The position numbers and the translations under genes are program-made. This document shows, in pieces, positions 8,619 through 17,132 of a DNA stretch of 64,000 nucleotides. A model generated the notes under the pieces. The model searched no databases, was not told the origin of the DNA, and saw only the letters and a program-made list of their open reading frames with translations. The stretch is from an uncultured Methylococcaceae bacterium (lineage in GTDB: Bacteria; Pseudomonadota; Gammaproteobacteria; Methylococcales; Methylococcaceae). Within the stretch, counting starts at the first letter, position 1; each line of letters starts with the position of its first letter. The stretch lies in assembly GCA_903859815.1 (NCBI GenBank), contig CAIOOA010000228.1:1-64000 (forward strand). Reading direction: 5' to 3'.

Positions 8619-9503
8619 TCAAGCACTGCGACGGATGCCGACTAGACGTGTCCATTCTTCCAGAAAAACCGGGGCTTCCATTTCGCAATAAGGTTCATAG
8701 GCAAGCCTTACATCATTGGACTGCTCGCGCAGAATGCCTGAAAGCACAACAACCCCGCCAGGACGGACAAACTTAACCAATTCGCCAACCAAGTCGATCA
8801 GGGGATTGGCAAGAATGTTGGCGAGCAGGATGTCGGCTTGGACCGGGGGCATTCGCGCAGGCAAACAACATTCCACCTTCGCTGCGACACCGTTCTTGCG
8901 CGCATTGTCCAAAGTGGCAGTGAGCGCTTGTGGATCAATGTCGGTGGCAACGGCTTTTTCCGCCCCCAGCAGCAAAGCAGCTATTGCCAAAATTCCAGAA
9001 CCGCAACCATAGTCAACAACCGTCTTGGCCTGTGGCGATTGTCCGTCCAGCCATTGCAGGCACAGCGCTGTGGTGGGGTGAGTGCCCGTCCCAAAAGCCA
9101 AACCGGGGTCGAGGTTGACACACACCGCATCCCCTTGTGTCGGCGGATCAAAGCCTGTCGGTACAATCCAAAGGCGACCACCGAATTGCATGGGTCGAAA
9201 ATGAGCCAGCCAAGCGCGCTCCCATGCTTGATCCTGAATATCTTCCTCACGCCAGTCGGCAATCCCTTCTTCCCCTAAAGCATCGACTACGGCAGAACGG
9301 ACCAAGGAAAGGTCGGAATCCGCCTCAAACAGGGCAATGACCCGGGTGTTGCACCATAGGGGTATTTCCCCCGGCTTTGGTTCAAACAAGGGCTGGTCGC
9401 CTTCGTCTTCAAAGCTAACTGACGTGGCACCCAACTCAAAGAACAAATCAGAAAGCAACTCCGCTTCGGTTTCTCCAGTTGCTGCCGATAACTGCCGCCA
9501 CAT
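8619..9503 (-). CDS. prmA: Ribosomal protein L11 methyltransferase
   Basis: The 294-residue length is normal for PrmA. A specific N-terminal L11-recognition domain is followed by a class I SAM domain with VVDYGCGSGILAIAALLLGA (SAM site) and LLANILANPL (the N-[IL]-[ILV] substrate motif). It trimethylates ribosomal protein L11. The start ATG overlaps the accC stop by one base (TGATG), so the two are translationally coupled. The accC-prmA adjacency is common in gammaproteobacteria. Confidence 0.95.
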   Translation of the reverse strand: MWRQLSAATGETEAELLSDLFFELGATSVSFEDEGDQPLFEPKPGEIPLWCNTRVIALFEADSDLSLVRSAVVDALGEEGIADWREEDIQDQAWERAWLAHFRPMQFGGRLWIVPTGFDPPTQGDAVCVNLDPGLAFGTGTHPTTALCLQWLDGQSPQAKTVVDYGCGSGILAIAALLLGAEKAVATDIDPQALTATLDNARKNGVAAKVECCLPARMPPVQADILLANILANPLIDLVGELVKFVRPGGVVVLSGILREQSNDVRLAYEPYCEMEAPVFLEEWTRLVGIRRSA

Positions 9504-10849
9504 CAGTGCTTGGTTCCTAGTTTCTTCTCCAAGTAATGGATGTTCTGACTGCCTTCCTGGAATGCCTTGTCATTGATTATATCCAACAGTAAAGGAATGT
9601 TGCATTTGATGCCACCGATGACCATTTCATTCAGTGCGGTGCGCATCCTAGCGATGGCGCTTTCGCGCGTATCCCCATGCGCGATCAGCTTGCCAATCAT
9701 CGAATCATAGTAGGGCGGCACACGATACCCATTATAAATGTGCGTCTCCACCCGGATGCCTGGCCCGCCCGGCATGTGGAACTGCTCAATCAAACCCGGC
9801 GAAGGCATGAAATTGGTCGGGTCCTCGGCATTGATACGGCATTCAATGGCATGGCCGGTAATTTTGACGTTTTCTTGGCGTATGGAAAGTGCCTCCCCGC
9901 CGGCAATGCGCAATTGCTCCTTGACGATGTCAAATCCGGTGATCATTTCCGTGACCGGGTGCTCGACTTGGACTCGGGTGTTCATTTCGATGAAGTAAAA
10001 TTCACCGTCCTGATAGAGAAATTCGAAAGTCCCCGCCCCCAGATAACCCAATTCCTTACAAGCTTGGACACAGCGTTTGCCCATCCGCTGGCGCTTCTCC
10101 TCCGAAATGCCAGGGGCCGGGGCCTCTTCGATCACTTTTTGGTGTCTACGCTGGGTGGAGCAGTCGCGCTCAACCAAGTGAACGCAATTGCCGTAAGAGT
10201 CGGCCATCAGTTGGAATTCAATATGGCGCGGATTCTCTAAAAACTTTTCCATGTAGATCATATCGTTGTTAAAGGCAGCCGCCGCCTCGCCCCGTGTCAG
10301 GGTGATGGAACTATGCAAAGCGGCTTCGCTATGCACCACCCTCATACCCCTTCCACCTCCGCCGCCGGCCGCTTTGATGATAATCGGAAAACCAATGCGC
10401 TTGGCAATGCGAAGATTTTCGTCGTAATCATCTCCTAGCGGCCCATCAGAACCCGGCAGGCAGGGTATGCCGGCCTTTTTCATGGCTTCTATGGCCGACA
10501 CTTTGTCCCCCATCAACCGGATGGTTTCGGGCCTGGGGCCAATAAAGATGAAACCGCTTTTATTTACCCTTTCTGCAAAATCAGCATTTTCAGACAGGAA
10601 GCCATATCCGGGGTGGATGGCCACCGCATCGGTGACTTCCGCCGCACTGATAATAGCGGGGACATTGAGATAGCTTTCCTTGGAAGAAGCCGGGCCAATG
10701 CAGACGTGCTCGTCGGCAAGGCGCACATGCATGAGGTCGCGGTCAGCTTCCGAATGGACAGCCACCGCCTTGATGCCGAGTTCACGGCAGGCGCGCAAAA
10801 TGCGCAGGGCGATTTCGCCCCGGTTGGCAATTACGATTTTACCGAGCAT
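9503..10849 (-). CDS. accC: Acetyl-CoA carboxylase, biotin carboxylase subunit
   Basis: This 448-residue protein matches AccC throughout. It has the start [19 protein letters not shown], the ATP-grasp glycine loop [11 protein letters not shown], the biotin-carboxylase signature [16 protein letters not shown], and the C-terminal [13 protein letters not shown] region. It carboxylates biotin on AccB using ATP and bicarbonate, the first step of fatty acid synthesis. It lies 70 bases after accB and overlaps prmA. Confidence 0.97.
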   Translation of the reverse strand: MLGKIVIANRGEIALRILRACRELGIKAVAVHSEADRDLMHVRLADEHVCIGPASSKESYLNVPAIISAAEVTDAVAIHPGYGFLSENADFAERVNKSGFIFIGPRPETIRLMGDKVSAIEAMKKAGIPCLPGSDGPLGDDYDENLRIAKRIGFPIIIKAAGGGGGRGMRVVHSEAALHSSITLTRGEAAAAFNNDMIYMEKFLENPRHIEFQLMADSYGNCVHLVERDCSTQRRHQKVIEEAPAPGISEEKRQRMGKRCVQACKELGYLGAGTFEFLYQDGEFYFIEMNTRVQVEHPVTEMITGFDIVKEQLRIAGGEALSIRQENVKITGHAIECRINAEDPTNFMPSPGLIEQFHMPGGPGIRVETHIYNGYRVPPYYDSMIGKLIAHGDTRESAIARMRTALNEMVIGGIKCNIPLLLDIINDKAFQEGSQNIHYLEKKLGTKH

Positions 10850-10919
10850 GGATGGTTACCTGATTGAGTGGACAGGAAGACTATGGACAACCGAATTAAT
10901 CGCGCTTGATGTGCGAAGC

Positions 10920-11363
10920 CTATTCGATCACGAACAGCGGCTGGTTGTACTCCACAGGTTGGGTGTTTTCCACCAAAATCTTGGAGATGACACCTTCTTT
11001 GTCGGCTTCGATCTGGTTGAGGATTTTCATGGCCTCAATGATACATAAAGTATCGCCTACCTTGACATGCGAGCCGAGTTCGACAAAAGACTTCGCGCCC
11101 GGGGTTGGCGAGCGGTAGAAAGTGCCTACCATGGGCGAACGGAGCAAATGGCCTGACTGTTCCTCGGGAGCTTGATGACTAACACCGGCGGGTGCATGTG
11201 CAGCCGGCTGCGTGGCTGGCTGAACGTGCATTTGCATAGCCGTCGGCTGAGGGGCAGAATATCGGCTAAGCCGCACAGACTCCTCACCCTCATGGATTTC
11301 GATCTCTGCGATATCTGACTCCTCGATCAATTCGATGAGTTTCTTTATTTTTCTAATGTCCAT
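10920..11363 (-). CDS. accB: Acetyl-CoA carboxylase biotin carboxyl carrier protein
   Basis: This is a 147-residue BCCP. It has an N-terminal helical part, an Ala/Pro/Gln-rich flexible linker (about 36-68) and a C-terminal biotinyl domain. The biotin-accepting Lys113 sits in EAMKILNQI; the usual form is EAMKMMNQI, so the position after Lys is Ile rather than Met. The conserved [15 protein letters not shown] segment is present. It overlaps the aroQ 3' end by 11 bases in the conserved aroQ-accB-accC order. Confidence 0.96.
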   Translation of the reverse strand: MDIRKIKKLIELIEESDIAEIEIHEGEESVRLSRYSAPQPTAMQMHVQPATQPAAHAPAGVSHQAPEEQSGHLLRSPMVGTFYRSPTPGAKSFVELGSHVKVGDTLCIIEAMKILNQIEADKEGVISKILVENTQPVEYNQPLFVIE

Positions 11364-11820
11364 AGTTTAGCGACCCCTTATTATTTTGAAGTTCGTGGAT
11401 GGCAGCTTGCAAAGCGAGTTCGTAGCCTATGGCGCCGAGCCCACAGATGACACCTTTTGCGATGTCGGAAAAATATGACTGTTTGCGGAACGGTTCCCTA
11501 GCATGTACATTCGACAAATGCACCTCAATAAATGGGATATTGGTGGCAAGCAAAGCGTCTCGCAAGGCGACACTAGTATGAGTAAATGCACCGGGGTTGA
11601 TCAAGATGAACTCCACGCCTTCCGAATACCCGAGGTGAATTCGGTCAATGAGGACATGTTCAGCATTGCTCTGCGAGAAGGCGATGGTATAGCCTATTTC
11701 GCTAGCACGGGCAGCCAAGGTCTGCTCAATATCCCACAGCGTTTGGCTTCCATAAATTCTCGGCTCCCGTACTCCCAATAAATTGAGGTTTGGGCCGTTA
11801 AGCACTAAAATGTTTGGCAT
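11353..11820 (-). CDS. aroQ: 3-dehydroquinate dehydratase, type II
   Basis: This 155-residue protein has the type II dehydroquinase motifs: [18 protein letters not shown] with the catalytic Tyr/Arg region, [30 protein letters not shown] and [14 protein letters not shown]. It dehydrates 3-dehydroquinate to 3-dehydroshikimate in the shikimate pathway and is a soluble dodecamer in known relatives. It is the first gene of the aroQ-accB-accC-prmA operon. Confidence 0.96.
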   Translation of the reverse strand: MPNILVLNGPNLNLLGVREPRIYGSQTLWDIEQTLAARASEIGYTIAFSQSNAEHVLIDRIHLGYSEGVEFILINPGAFTHTSVALRDALLATNIPFIEVHLSNVHAREPFRKQSYFSDIAKGVICGLGAIGYELALQAAIHELQNNKGSLNYGH

Positions 11821-11973
11821 TGTTTCTTGTCGACAAATATCCAGTTTCAGAAGTTACTGTAGATTGTGCGCCTATTTTGACGAAATAGCCGTGATTTGTC
11901 CACAAAATGCTTGATATAAGATGAATAAACTGCCGGATTCCATAAACTTCGCCAGCTTGCCACGACTGCCAGC

Positions 11974-13554
11974 CTACTGCACTTGTGAGAAATATTGTGT
12001 CAGAAATTCTTCAAAACTCAGGTTATCGTTTGTCTCTGTCCGTTTTTGCGCAATCAGCGACTCACTGGCTTCCAATTGGAATTCAATAGCCTTTTCTTCT
12101 TCCATGCGGCGCGAACGAAAATATTTAGCATGTTGTTGGGAAACCCTCAAGGCATACGTATGAAAAGATTCTTGATTTTCAATCATTTGTCGAAGAACTT
12201 TAGCCGATGGTGTGTTGTCCGAATCTTTAATTGAGTACAACATCGGTTGCAAGCAATCCGCATAAGGGGTTCCGTCTTCACCATCATCAAGAATATGGGC
12301 CAACTCACTCATGTCATCAGCCAATTCCTTGGCCCATTCCCGCAAATCCACGGCTTTTCCACCCCTGAGCAACTGAAGGCCGGGAGTGCGGCCCCGGCAG
12401 GCGACTTCTAGGGAGTTTCTTCCAATCTCTGCCTTTTCGGCTGCATTCAGTGGGGGGCTTTCCCGCAACAGGCAGCAAAGCAGAAACAGCTCAAGCAACC
12501 GCATTTCACTTAGACCCAGCCCAAGGGGATGGGCGATGCCCAAATCCATCGACCGCAATTCAATGTAGCGGATGCCACGCCTCTTAAGAGCAATCGTGGG
12601 GCTCTCGCAGGACCTGGCAATTTGCTTGGGTCGGATCGGACTGTAATATTCATTCGATATCTGCAAGATGTTGGCGGTCAGTTGGCGATATTCGCCGTCT
12701 ACCTTGACCCCGATGGCTTCATAGTCGGGATAGGGGGTGTTGATCGCCGACACTAAGCTGGAGACATAATCATCAAGGTTGTTTAGAGAAATATCCAAAC
12801 CTGACTGGCTGTCATTACGGTAGCCAATGTCGCTCATTCTTAGAGAGGTCGCATAAGGATTGAACAAAGTCGTCTCGTCAAATTCTACGAATTGTGAGGC
12901 CAAACTTTCCCGGCCAGTCAAAAAAGACTTGGAAAACGCGGGGGAGGCTCCAAACAAATAGAGCACCAACCAACCATTGCGCTGCACATTGCGTATCAAT
13001 CCAAAATATTGGTCGGCGATGAAGTTGCCGATAGCCACGTGGCTACCCAGCAATTCTTGCAAGCACGGCCACAACGCCTCGTTGACTGAATAGTTGAAAT
13101 GTATGCCTGCGATGGATTGCATGGGTCGACCGTAGCGCCAAGCCAACCCTCGCCGGTAAACATGCTTCATCTTGCCGCTATTGGATTCCCCAAAATAGGC
13201 GATGGGGATGCTTTCTTCCCCTTCTATCTCACAAGGCATCGATGCCGCCCACAATGCTTCATCATCAATATGTTGGTACACAAAACGATGAATGGAGTCG
13301 AGAAAATCCAAGGTGTCCGTAGATTCCGGGAAAGGTGGCGTGATCAGTTCTATCAAGGCTTCCGAATAATCGGTGGTGATATAAGGGTGCTTAAGCGCCG
13401 AACCCAAGCCTTTGGGGTGGGGGGTCTGTGCGATGCGTCCGCGCGGCGTGATTCTCAGGCTCTCTTTCTCTAAGCCCTTCAGTCCGCCTTTTAATAGGTT
13501 TTGCCGTCCGGCTTTAACAAGCAAGTTAAGTCGTGACTCGATTCTGGTTTTCAA
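11974..13554 (-). CDS. gshA: Glutamate-cysteine ligase
   Basis: This 526-residue protein matches the proteobacterial type 1 GshA family in length and motifs. These include GLEKESLRITPRG near residue 28, FPESTDTLDFL, and the middle stretch 'MQSIAGIHFNYSV'. It joins glutamate and cysteine with ATP to make gamma-glutamylcysteine, the first step of glutathione synthesis. gshB is not adjacent. It lies 154 bases upstream of aroQ on the same strand and may have its own promoter. Confidence 0.93.
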   Translation of the reverse strand: MKTRIESRLNLLVKAGRQNLLKGGLKGLEKESLRITPRGRIAQTPHPKGLGSALKHPYITTDYSEALIELITPPFPESTDTLDFLDSIHRFVYQHIDDEALWAASMPCEIEGEESIPIAYFGESNSGKMKHVYRRGLAWRYGRPMQSIAGIHFNYSVNEALWPCLQELLGSHVAIGNFIADQYFGLIRNVQRNGWLVLYLFGASPAFSKSFLTGRESLASQFVEFDETTLFNPYATSLRMSDIGYRNDSQSGLDISLNNLDDYVSSLVSAINTPYPDYEAIGVKVDGEYRQLTANILQISNEYYSPIRPKQIARSCESPTIALKRRGIRYIELRSMDLGIAHPLGLGLSEMRLLELFLLCCLLRESPPLNAAEKAEIGRNSLEVACRGRTPGLQLLRGGKAVDLREWAKELADDMSELAHILDDGEDGTPYADCLQPMLYSIKDSDNTPSAKVLRQMIENQESFHTYALRVSQQHAKYFRSRRMEEEKAIEFQLEASESLIAQKRTETNDNLSFEEFLTQYFSQVQ

Positions 13555-13685
13555 GGGGGGCCTTTGCGCTTAATCTTGGAATTCTCGGTAGCTTATTCCC
13601 AGCCACCCACTGCGCCGGAATTATAGCAGATGGTGGAGAAGCAGCAGCATCTCGTTGAAGCAATCCAAGACGGCTTCAAGCTGAT

Positions 13686-14039
13686 TCACCAACTCAGCAA
13701 AACCCACTGGGGAATTTTCATCGTGTTGTCGCCTCTTTGAATGCCACTGCTGCGGGCATCCATTTCACCATCTCCATCAGTGTCCACCAAATAATAGGCG
13801 GGTCCAATGACGGGCGTGATCTTGACCATATAGAGCCTATTGTTGATTCGATATTCTTCAATCGTGTCCTTTTCCCTGCGAATGATAGTCACATCCGGCT
13901 CCATGGGCTGACCACTCTCCACGGGAGGGGGAATGTCGGGCTGTTCGGGGATCGGAATCAAAGTGGGCTGCGGTTCATCATCCGCCGCCCAGGTCGGAAA
14001 AGCCAATACCAGCAAAACGAATGCAAAGAGGCGCGTCAT
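13686..14039 (-). CDS. DUF2782 family exported protein
   Basis: This is a 117-residue protein with a clear signal peptide (TRLFAFVLLVLAFPTWAAD, cleavage near residue 18-19). A proline-rich segment follows, then a conserved domain with DVTIIRREKDTIEEYRINN, a YMVKITPVIGPAYYLVD stretch and an acidic DTDGDGEMD loop. These features match DUF2782, a small periplasmic family of unknown function in gammaproteobacteria. The DGDG loop could bind a metal, but that is a guess. Confidence 0.75.
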   Translation of the reverse strand: MTRLFAFVLLVLAFPTWAADDEPQPTLIPIPEQPDIPPPVESGQPMEPDVTIIRREKDTIEEYRINNRLYMVKITPVIGPAYYLVDTDGDGEMDARSSGIQRGDNTMKIPQWVLLSW

Positions 14040-14366
14040 AACGAATCCTTAAAGATAGCCTAGTTAAAATTTGTAAGCTCCAATGATATTACAAAAATCC
14101 GCTCGATTCTCATCTACATCAAAAAAAGCAACAACTAATTTACCAGCTAACAACGGTCATGATGCTCCTATTGATGGATTCTTGTCTCCGATTACCGTAT
14201 CTTTCACTTATCCCCTGAGGTTACGTAGCGACTTTCAGCCATGTGGCCCTTGGGTGGCCTGGACATTCTGAAGCAGCCAAGCTGAAGGCCGCCCCACACC
14301 CGCCGTCTGCAACCGGTGCGGACTACCTCAGATATTTTGACAAAACTGACTAAGCGGAGCCATAAC
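14040..14366. other. Intergenic region between the DUF2782 gene and gltA
   Basis: The two flanking genes are divergent, so both promoters should be here. The left part is AT-rich (14060-14140) and the right part more GC-rich. No strong promoter hexamer pair or binding site could be assigned by eye. A GCGGAG ribosome-binding motif precedes the gltA ATG. Confidence 0.4.
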
Positions 14367-15656
14367 ATGTCGAAAACTGCCACGCTGCAACTCGACGACA
14401 AATCTATTGAGATACCGGTCATCGTGGGTTCCGAAGGCGAAAAAGCCTTGGACATCACCCGTCTGCGGCAGCAGACCGGTTACATCACACTTGACTCTGG
14501 CTATGGCAATACCGGAGCCTGCCTGTCTTCAATTACCTACATTGATGGAGACGCTGGCATTTTGCGCTACCGGGGCATCGACATTGCCGAGCTGTGTGAA
14601 AAGTCCACGTTCATGGAAGTCTCTTACCTACTTATTTACGGCCATCTGCCAACCGCCGAAGAATTTCTCCATTTCAAAGAGAGGGTGCATCACCACTCCT
14701 TGATTCATGAGGATATGAAAAGCTTCTTCACTTCCTATCCCGGCCATGCCCACCCTATGGCAATATTGTCAGCCATGGTCTGCTCCTTATCGGTATACCA
14801 TCCAAAATTGTTGGAACCCGACCAGACCCCTGAAGACCGTGACGAGACTGTGACCCGGCTTCTTTCCAAATTGAGAGTGTTGGCCGCTTTCGCCTATAAG
14901 CGCTCGGTGGGGGAAGCGTTTGTCTATACCAAGCCGGAATTGGACTATTTGTCCAACTTCTTGCACATGATGTTCACCACACCGATGAACGAATATTTCC
15001 CGGATGAACTGATTCGCAAAACCCTGGATGTCTTATTCATCGTACACGCCGACCACGAACAAAACTGTTCCACGTCCACGGTGCGGATGGTGGGTTCCTC
15101 CAAAGCCAACCTATTTGCTTCTTTGTCCGCTGGCATCTGCGCCTTGTGGGGCCCCTTGCATGGCGGTGCCAACCAAGCGGTGATAGAAATGCTAGAGGCC
15201 ATCCAAGCCGACGGCGGCAATCACAAGAAGTACATTGAATTGGCTAAAGACAAGAGCAGCCCCTTCCGCCTGATGGGCTTCGGTCACCGGGTGTACCGGA
15301 ATTACGACCCACGCGCCCAATTATTAAAAACCTACTGTGATAAAGTGTTGACTCATTTGGGTGTCAGCGATCCCATTTTAGACATTGCCAAGGCATTGGA
15401 AGAAGCCGCGCTGAGTGACAACTATTTCGTCGAAAAAAAGCTCTATCCCAATGTCGATTTTTATTCGGGCATTATCTATCGGGCGTTGAACATACCGACC
15501 AACATGTTTACCGTCATGTTCGCGCTCGGGCGCTTGCCCGGCTGGATTGCGCATTGGAAGGAAATGATCGAAGACCCCGGCATGAAAATAGCCAGACCCC
15601 GCCAAATTTACACGGGGGAAACCCTCCAAGCCTACACACCCATTGAGGAAAGATAA
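14367..15656 (+). CDS. gltA: Citrate synthase
   Basis: This is a 429-residue type II (hexameric, NADH-sensitive type) citrate synthase. It has the signature LHGGANQAV with a catalytic His, GFGHRVYRNYDPRA with the second catalytic His, and PNVDFYSGI containing the catalytic Asp. It condenses acetyl-CoA and oxaloacetate at the entry of the TCA cycle. The open frame extends upstream to 14316, but the ATG at 14367 (MSKTATLQL) with GCGGAG before it fits the family start. It is a single gene between divergent and unrelated neighbours. Confidence 0.95.
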   Translation: MSKTATLQLDDKSIEIPVIVGSEGEKALDITRLRQQTGYITLDSGYGNTGACLSSITYIDGDAGILRYRGIDIAELCEKSTFMEVSYLLIYGHLPTAEEFLHFKERVHHHSLIHEDMKSFFTSYPGHAHPMAILSAMVCSLSVYHPKLLEPDQTPEDRDETVTRLLSKLRVLAAFAYKRSVGEAFVYTKPELDYLSNFLHMMFTTPMNEYFPDELIRKTLDVLFIVHADHEQNCSTSTVRMVGSSKANLFASLSAGICALWGPLHGGANQAVIEMLEAIQADGGNHKKYIELAKDKSSPFRLMGFGHRVYRNYDPRAQLLKTYCDKVLTHLGVSDPILDIAKALEEAALSDNYFVEKKLYPNVDFYSGIIYRALNIPTNMFTVMFALGRLPGWIAHWKEMIEDPGMKIARPRQIYTGETLQAYTPIEER

Positions 15657-15671
15657 ATCAGCAAGAACCAT

Positions 15672-15729
15672 TGTAGGGGCGAATTCATTCGCCAAATGAG
15701 GAGTTTTTCGGCGAACAGTGGCCCCTACA
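15672..15729. repeat. Palindromic intergenic repeat, family B
   Basis: The ends are inverted (TGTAGGGGC at 15672 and GCCCCTACA to 15729), with inner parts GAATTCATTCGCC and GGCGAAC also roughly inverted. It lies 16 bases after the gltA stop. It has no T-run and is therefore more likely a REP-type repeat than a terminator. Confidence 0.65.
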
Positions 15730-16253
15730 TGATTTTATATAGTTCAACAGAAAGGATTTAGGGAAAAATCAACCACCACTGTCGCTATTTAGCGACAGCA
15801 TTACTTAAGATTTAAATTCTTCAATTAATATGCAAAAGGTCTATTCTTAGTTTTATCCTAGGGAAACTACCGTCGTGATAAAACGACGCATTTGCTTGAT
15901 GTTACCACTTCTCATGTACGCGAGGAGCCAAAGAATCAAACCTCACCATCGCAATACAAGATAATAAGCCCAACTTTTTCTCTCTGGTAAGGAACATAAC
16001 GGACTATTTCAGTAATTATTTTGCAATTTACCCGTTCAAATGATTAGATTGTTGAACCCAAGGACTACAATAGAAGAAGAAGCCTGAATTAGAAACGTTA
16101 AGGGCATTTATTCTTTACATCAGGCTCGAATAGTGCTATATATCTGATGCGCAATTAGGCTAAAGGTTTCGACCTAGTCTGCTGGGTTTCGTTCCTTTCT
16201 CCTCCGCGCTCAATCAAGTTGCATTATGACTTTATCCGATACCGCCGAAAGCG
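15730..16253. other. Non-coding region upstream of pilA
   Basis: No protein gene is seen in this AT-rich stretch of about 520 bases. It contains two short perfect hairpins: CTGTCGCT-ATTT-AGCGACAG (15779-15798) and CGTCGT/ACGACG around 15872-15888. It could hold pilA regulation or a small RNA, but nothing in the sequence decides this. A sigma-54 promoter (GG-N10-GC), common at pilA genes, was looked for and not found. Confidence 0.4.
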
Positions 16254-16283
16254 TTGACTCCACAAAATGAGTGTTCGGATAAT
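16254..16283 (+). promoter_or_regulatory. Probable sigma-70 promoter of pilA
   Basis: TTGACT (16254-16259) is followed after 18 bases by GATAAT (16278-16283). A start near 16290 would leave a very short leader containing the AGGAG ribosome-binding site (16296-16300), seven bases before the ATG. The short leader is a little unusual, so the call is moderate. Confidence 0.45.
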
Positions 16284-16307
16284 ACAATCCTACACAGGAG
16301 CACTAAA

Positions 16308-16763
16308 ATGAACACCAAGTTACAACAAGGCTTTACATTAATCGAACTGATGATCGTCATCGCGATCATCGGCATTTTGGCCGCAGTGGCCATTCCCGCA
16401 TACCAAGACTACATCGCCCGTTCGCAAGTGTCTGAGGCATTCACTTCGGTGGAAGGCGCTAAGACCACGATGGCTGAATACGCTCAGAACAATGGCGCCT
16501 ATCCTAGTGCTACAACCAGCCCATCGATTAATGACATGGGTGTCACTGGTAAATATGGCACAGCGGCCGTAACTGATGGCACAATAACATTCACCTTTAA
16601 GGGTGCTGGTTCTGTGGCTGCTGGCATCGCAGGTACAAAAGTCGTATTTAAAGGCCCAAATGCACTTTCGTTGGGTGCCGTTACTGTTTTTAATTGGAAA
16701 TGCAGTCTAGCTGATACGACTACAAGCGTTCCAGCAAAGTATTTACCCAAAGCTTGTCAATAA
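16308..16763 (+). CDS. pilA: Type IV pilin (major pilin PilA)
   Basis: This 151-residue prepilin has the class IVa leader MNTKLQQG, cleaved before Phe by prepilin peptidase PilD. The conserved hydrophobic N-terminal helix follows ([20 protein letters not shown], with Glu5 of the mature protein). Two cysteines near the C-terminus (WKC and KAC) would close the D-region disulfide loop. The Ser/Thr-rich body may be glycosylated, since glycosyltransferase genes lie downstream. The ATG at 16308 is chosen for its AGGAG site and the leader length. A terminator follows, so pilA is monocistronic. Confidence 0.95.
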   Translation: MNTKLQQGFTLIELMIVIAIIGILAAVAIPAYQDYIARSQVSEAFTSVEGAKTTMAEYAQNNGAYPSATTSPSINDMGVTGKYGTAAVTDGTITFTFKGAGSVAAGIAGTKVVFKGPNALSLGAVTVFNWKCSLADTTTSVPAKYLPKACQ

Positions 16764-16793
16764 AGCTTAATACGCTTCTCTCGTGAAGCTAGG

Positions 16794-16832
16794 CCGGGCG
16801 GTAGGTTGGAAACAACCTACCGCCCGGTTTTT
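16794..16832 (+). terminator. Rho-independent terminator of pilA
   Basis: A perfect 15-bp stem (CCGGGCGGTAGGTTG / CAACCTACCGCCCGG) with a GAAA tetraloop is followed by TTTTT. It lies 30 bases after the pilA stop and is a textbook intrinsic terminator. Confidence 0.92.
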
Positions 16833-16955
16833 ATGTCAATTTAATTCGTTTGGTATACCAACGGTCACTCTGAGAAAGGCACTGCTCGTCCATTCCCTCT
16901 TTGATTTTCCCCAATACGGACGCAACATCTCAATCCAATCCTATCATCTATATGG

Positions 16956-17070
16956 TCACCTCGAAAAACCTCTTCCGTTCAGGCTTCGACAGGATCAGTA
17001 CGAACGGAACATATTGATTTCATTAGAACCGTTCACACAGAGCTTGTCGAAGTGCGAGGTTTTTCGAGGT
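16956..17070. repeat. Palindromic intergenic repeat, family A, copy 2
   Basis: The left end ACCTCGAAAAACC is inverted as GGTTTTTCGAGGT at the right end. The interior has CCGTTCAGGCTTCGACAGG, GTACGAACGG, GATTTCATTAGAACCGTTC and AGCTTGTCGAAGTGCGAGG. The order and sequence parallel the copy at 1061-1198. No flanking duplication is seen here. Confidence 0.75.
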
Positions 17071-17132
17071 AAGCATATAGGCCGAAAAACCCCTTCTTGT
17101 TCTTCCCCCTTAGTTGTTCGTAATACGCTAAT

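Noticed and set aside
16140-16307. Sigma-54 promoter for pilA
   Set aside because: A TTGCA at 16219 was checked, but no GG lies at the required distance upstream; a sigma-70-type pair closer to the gene fits better.
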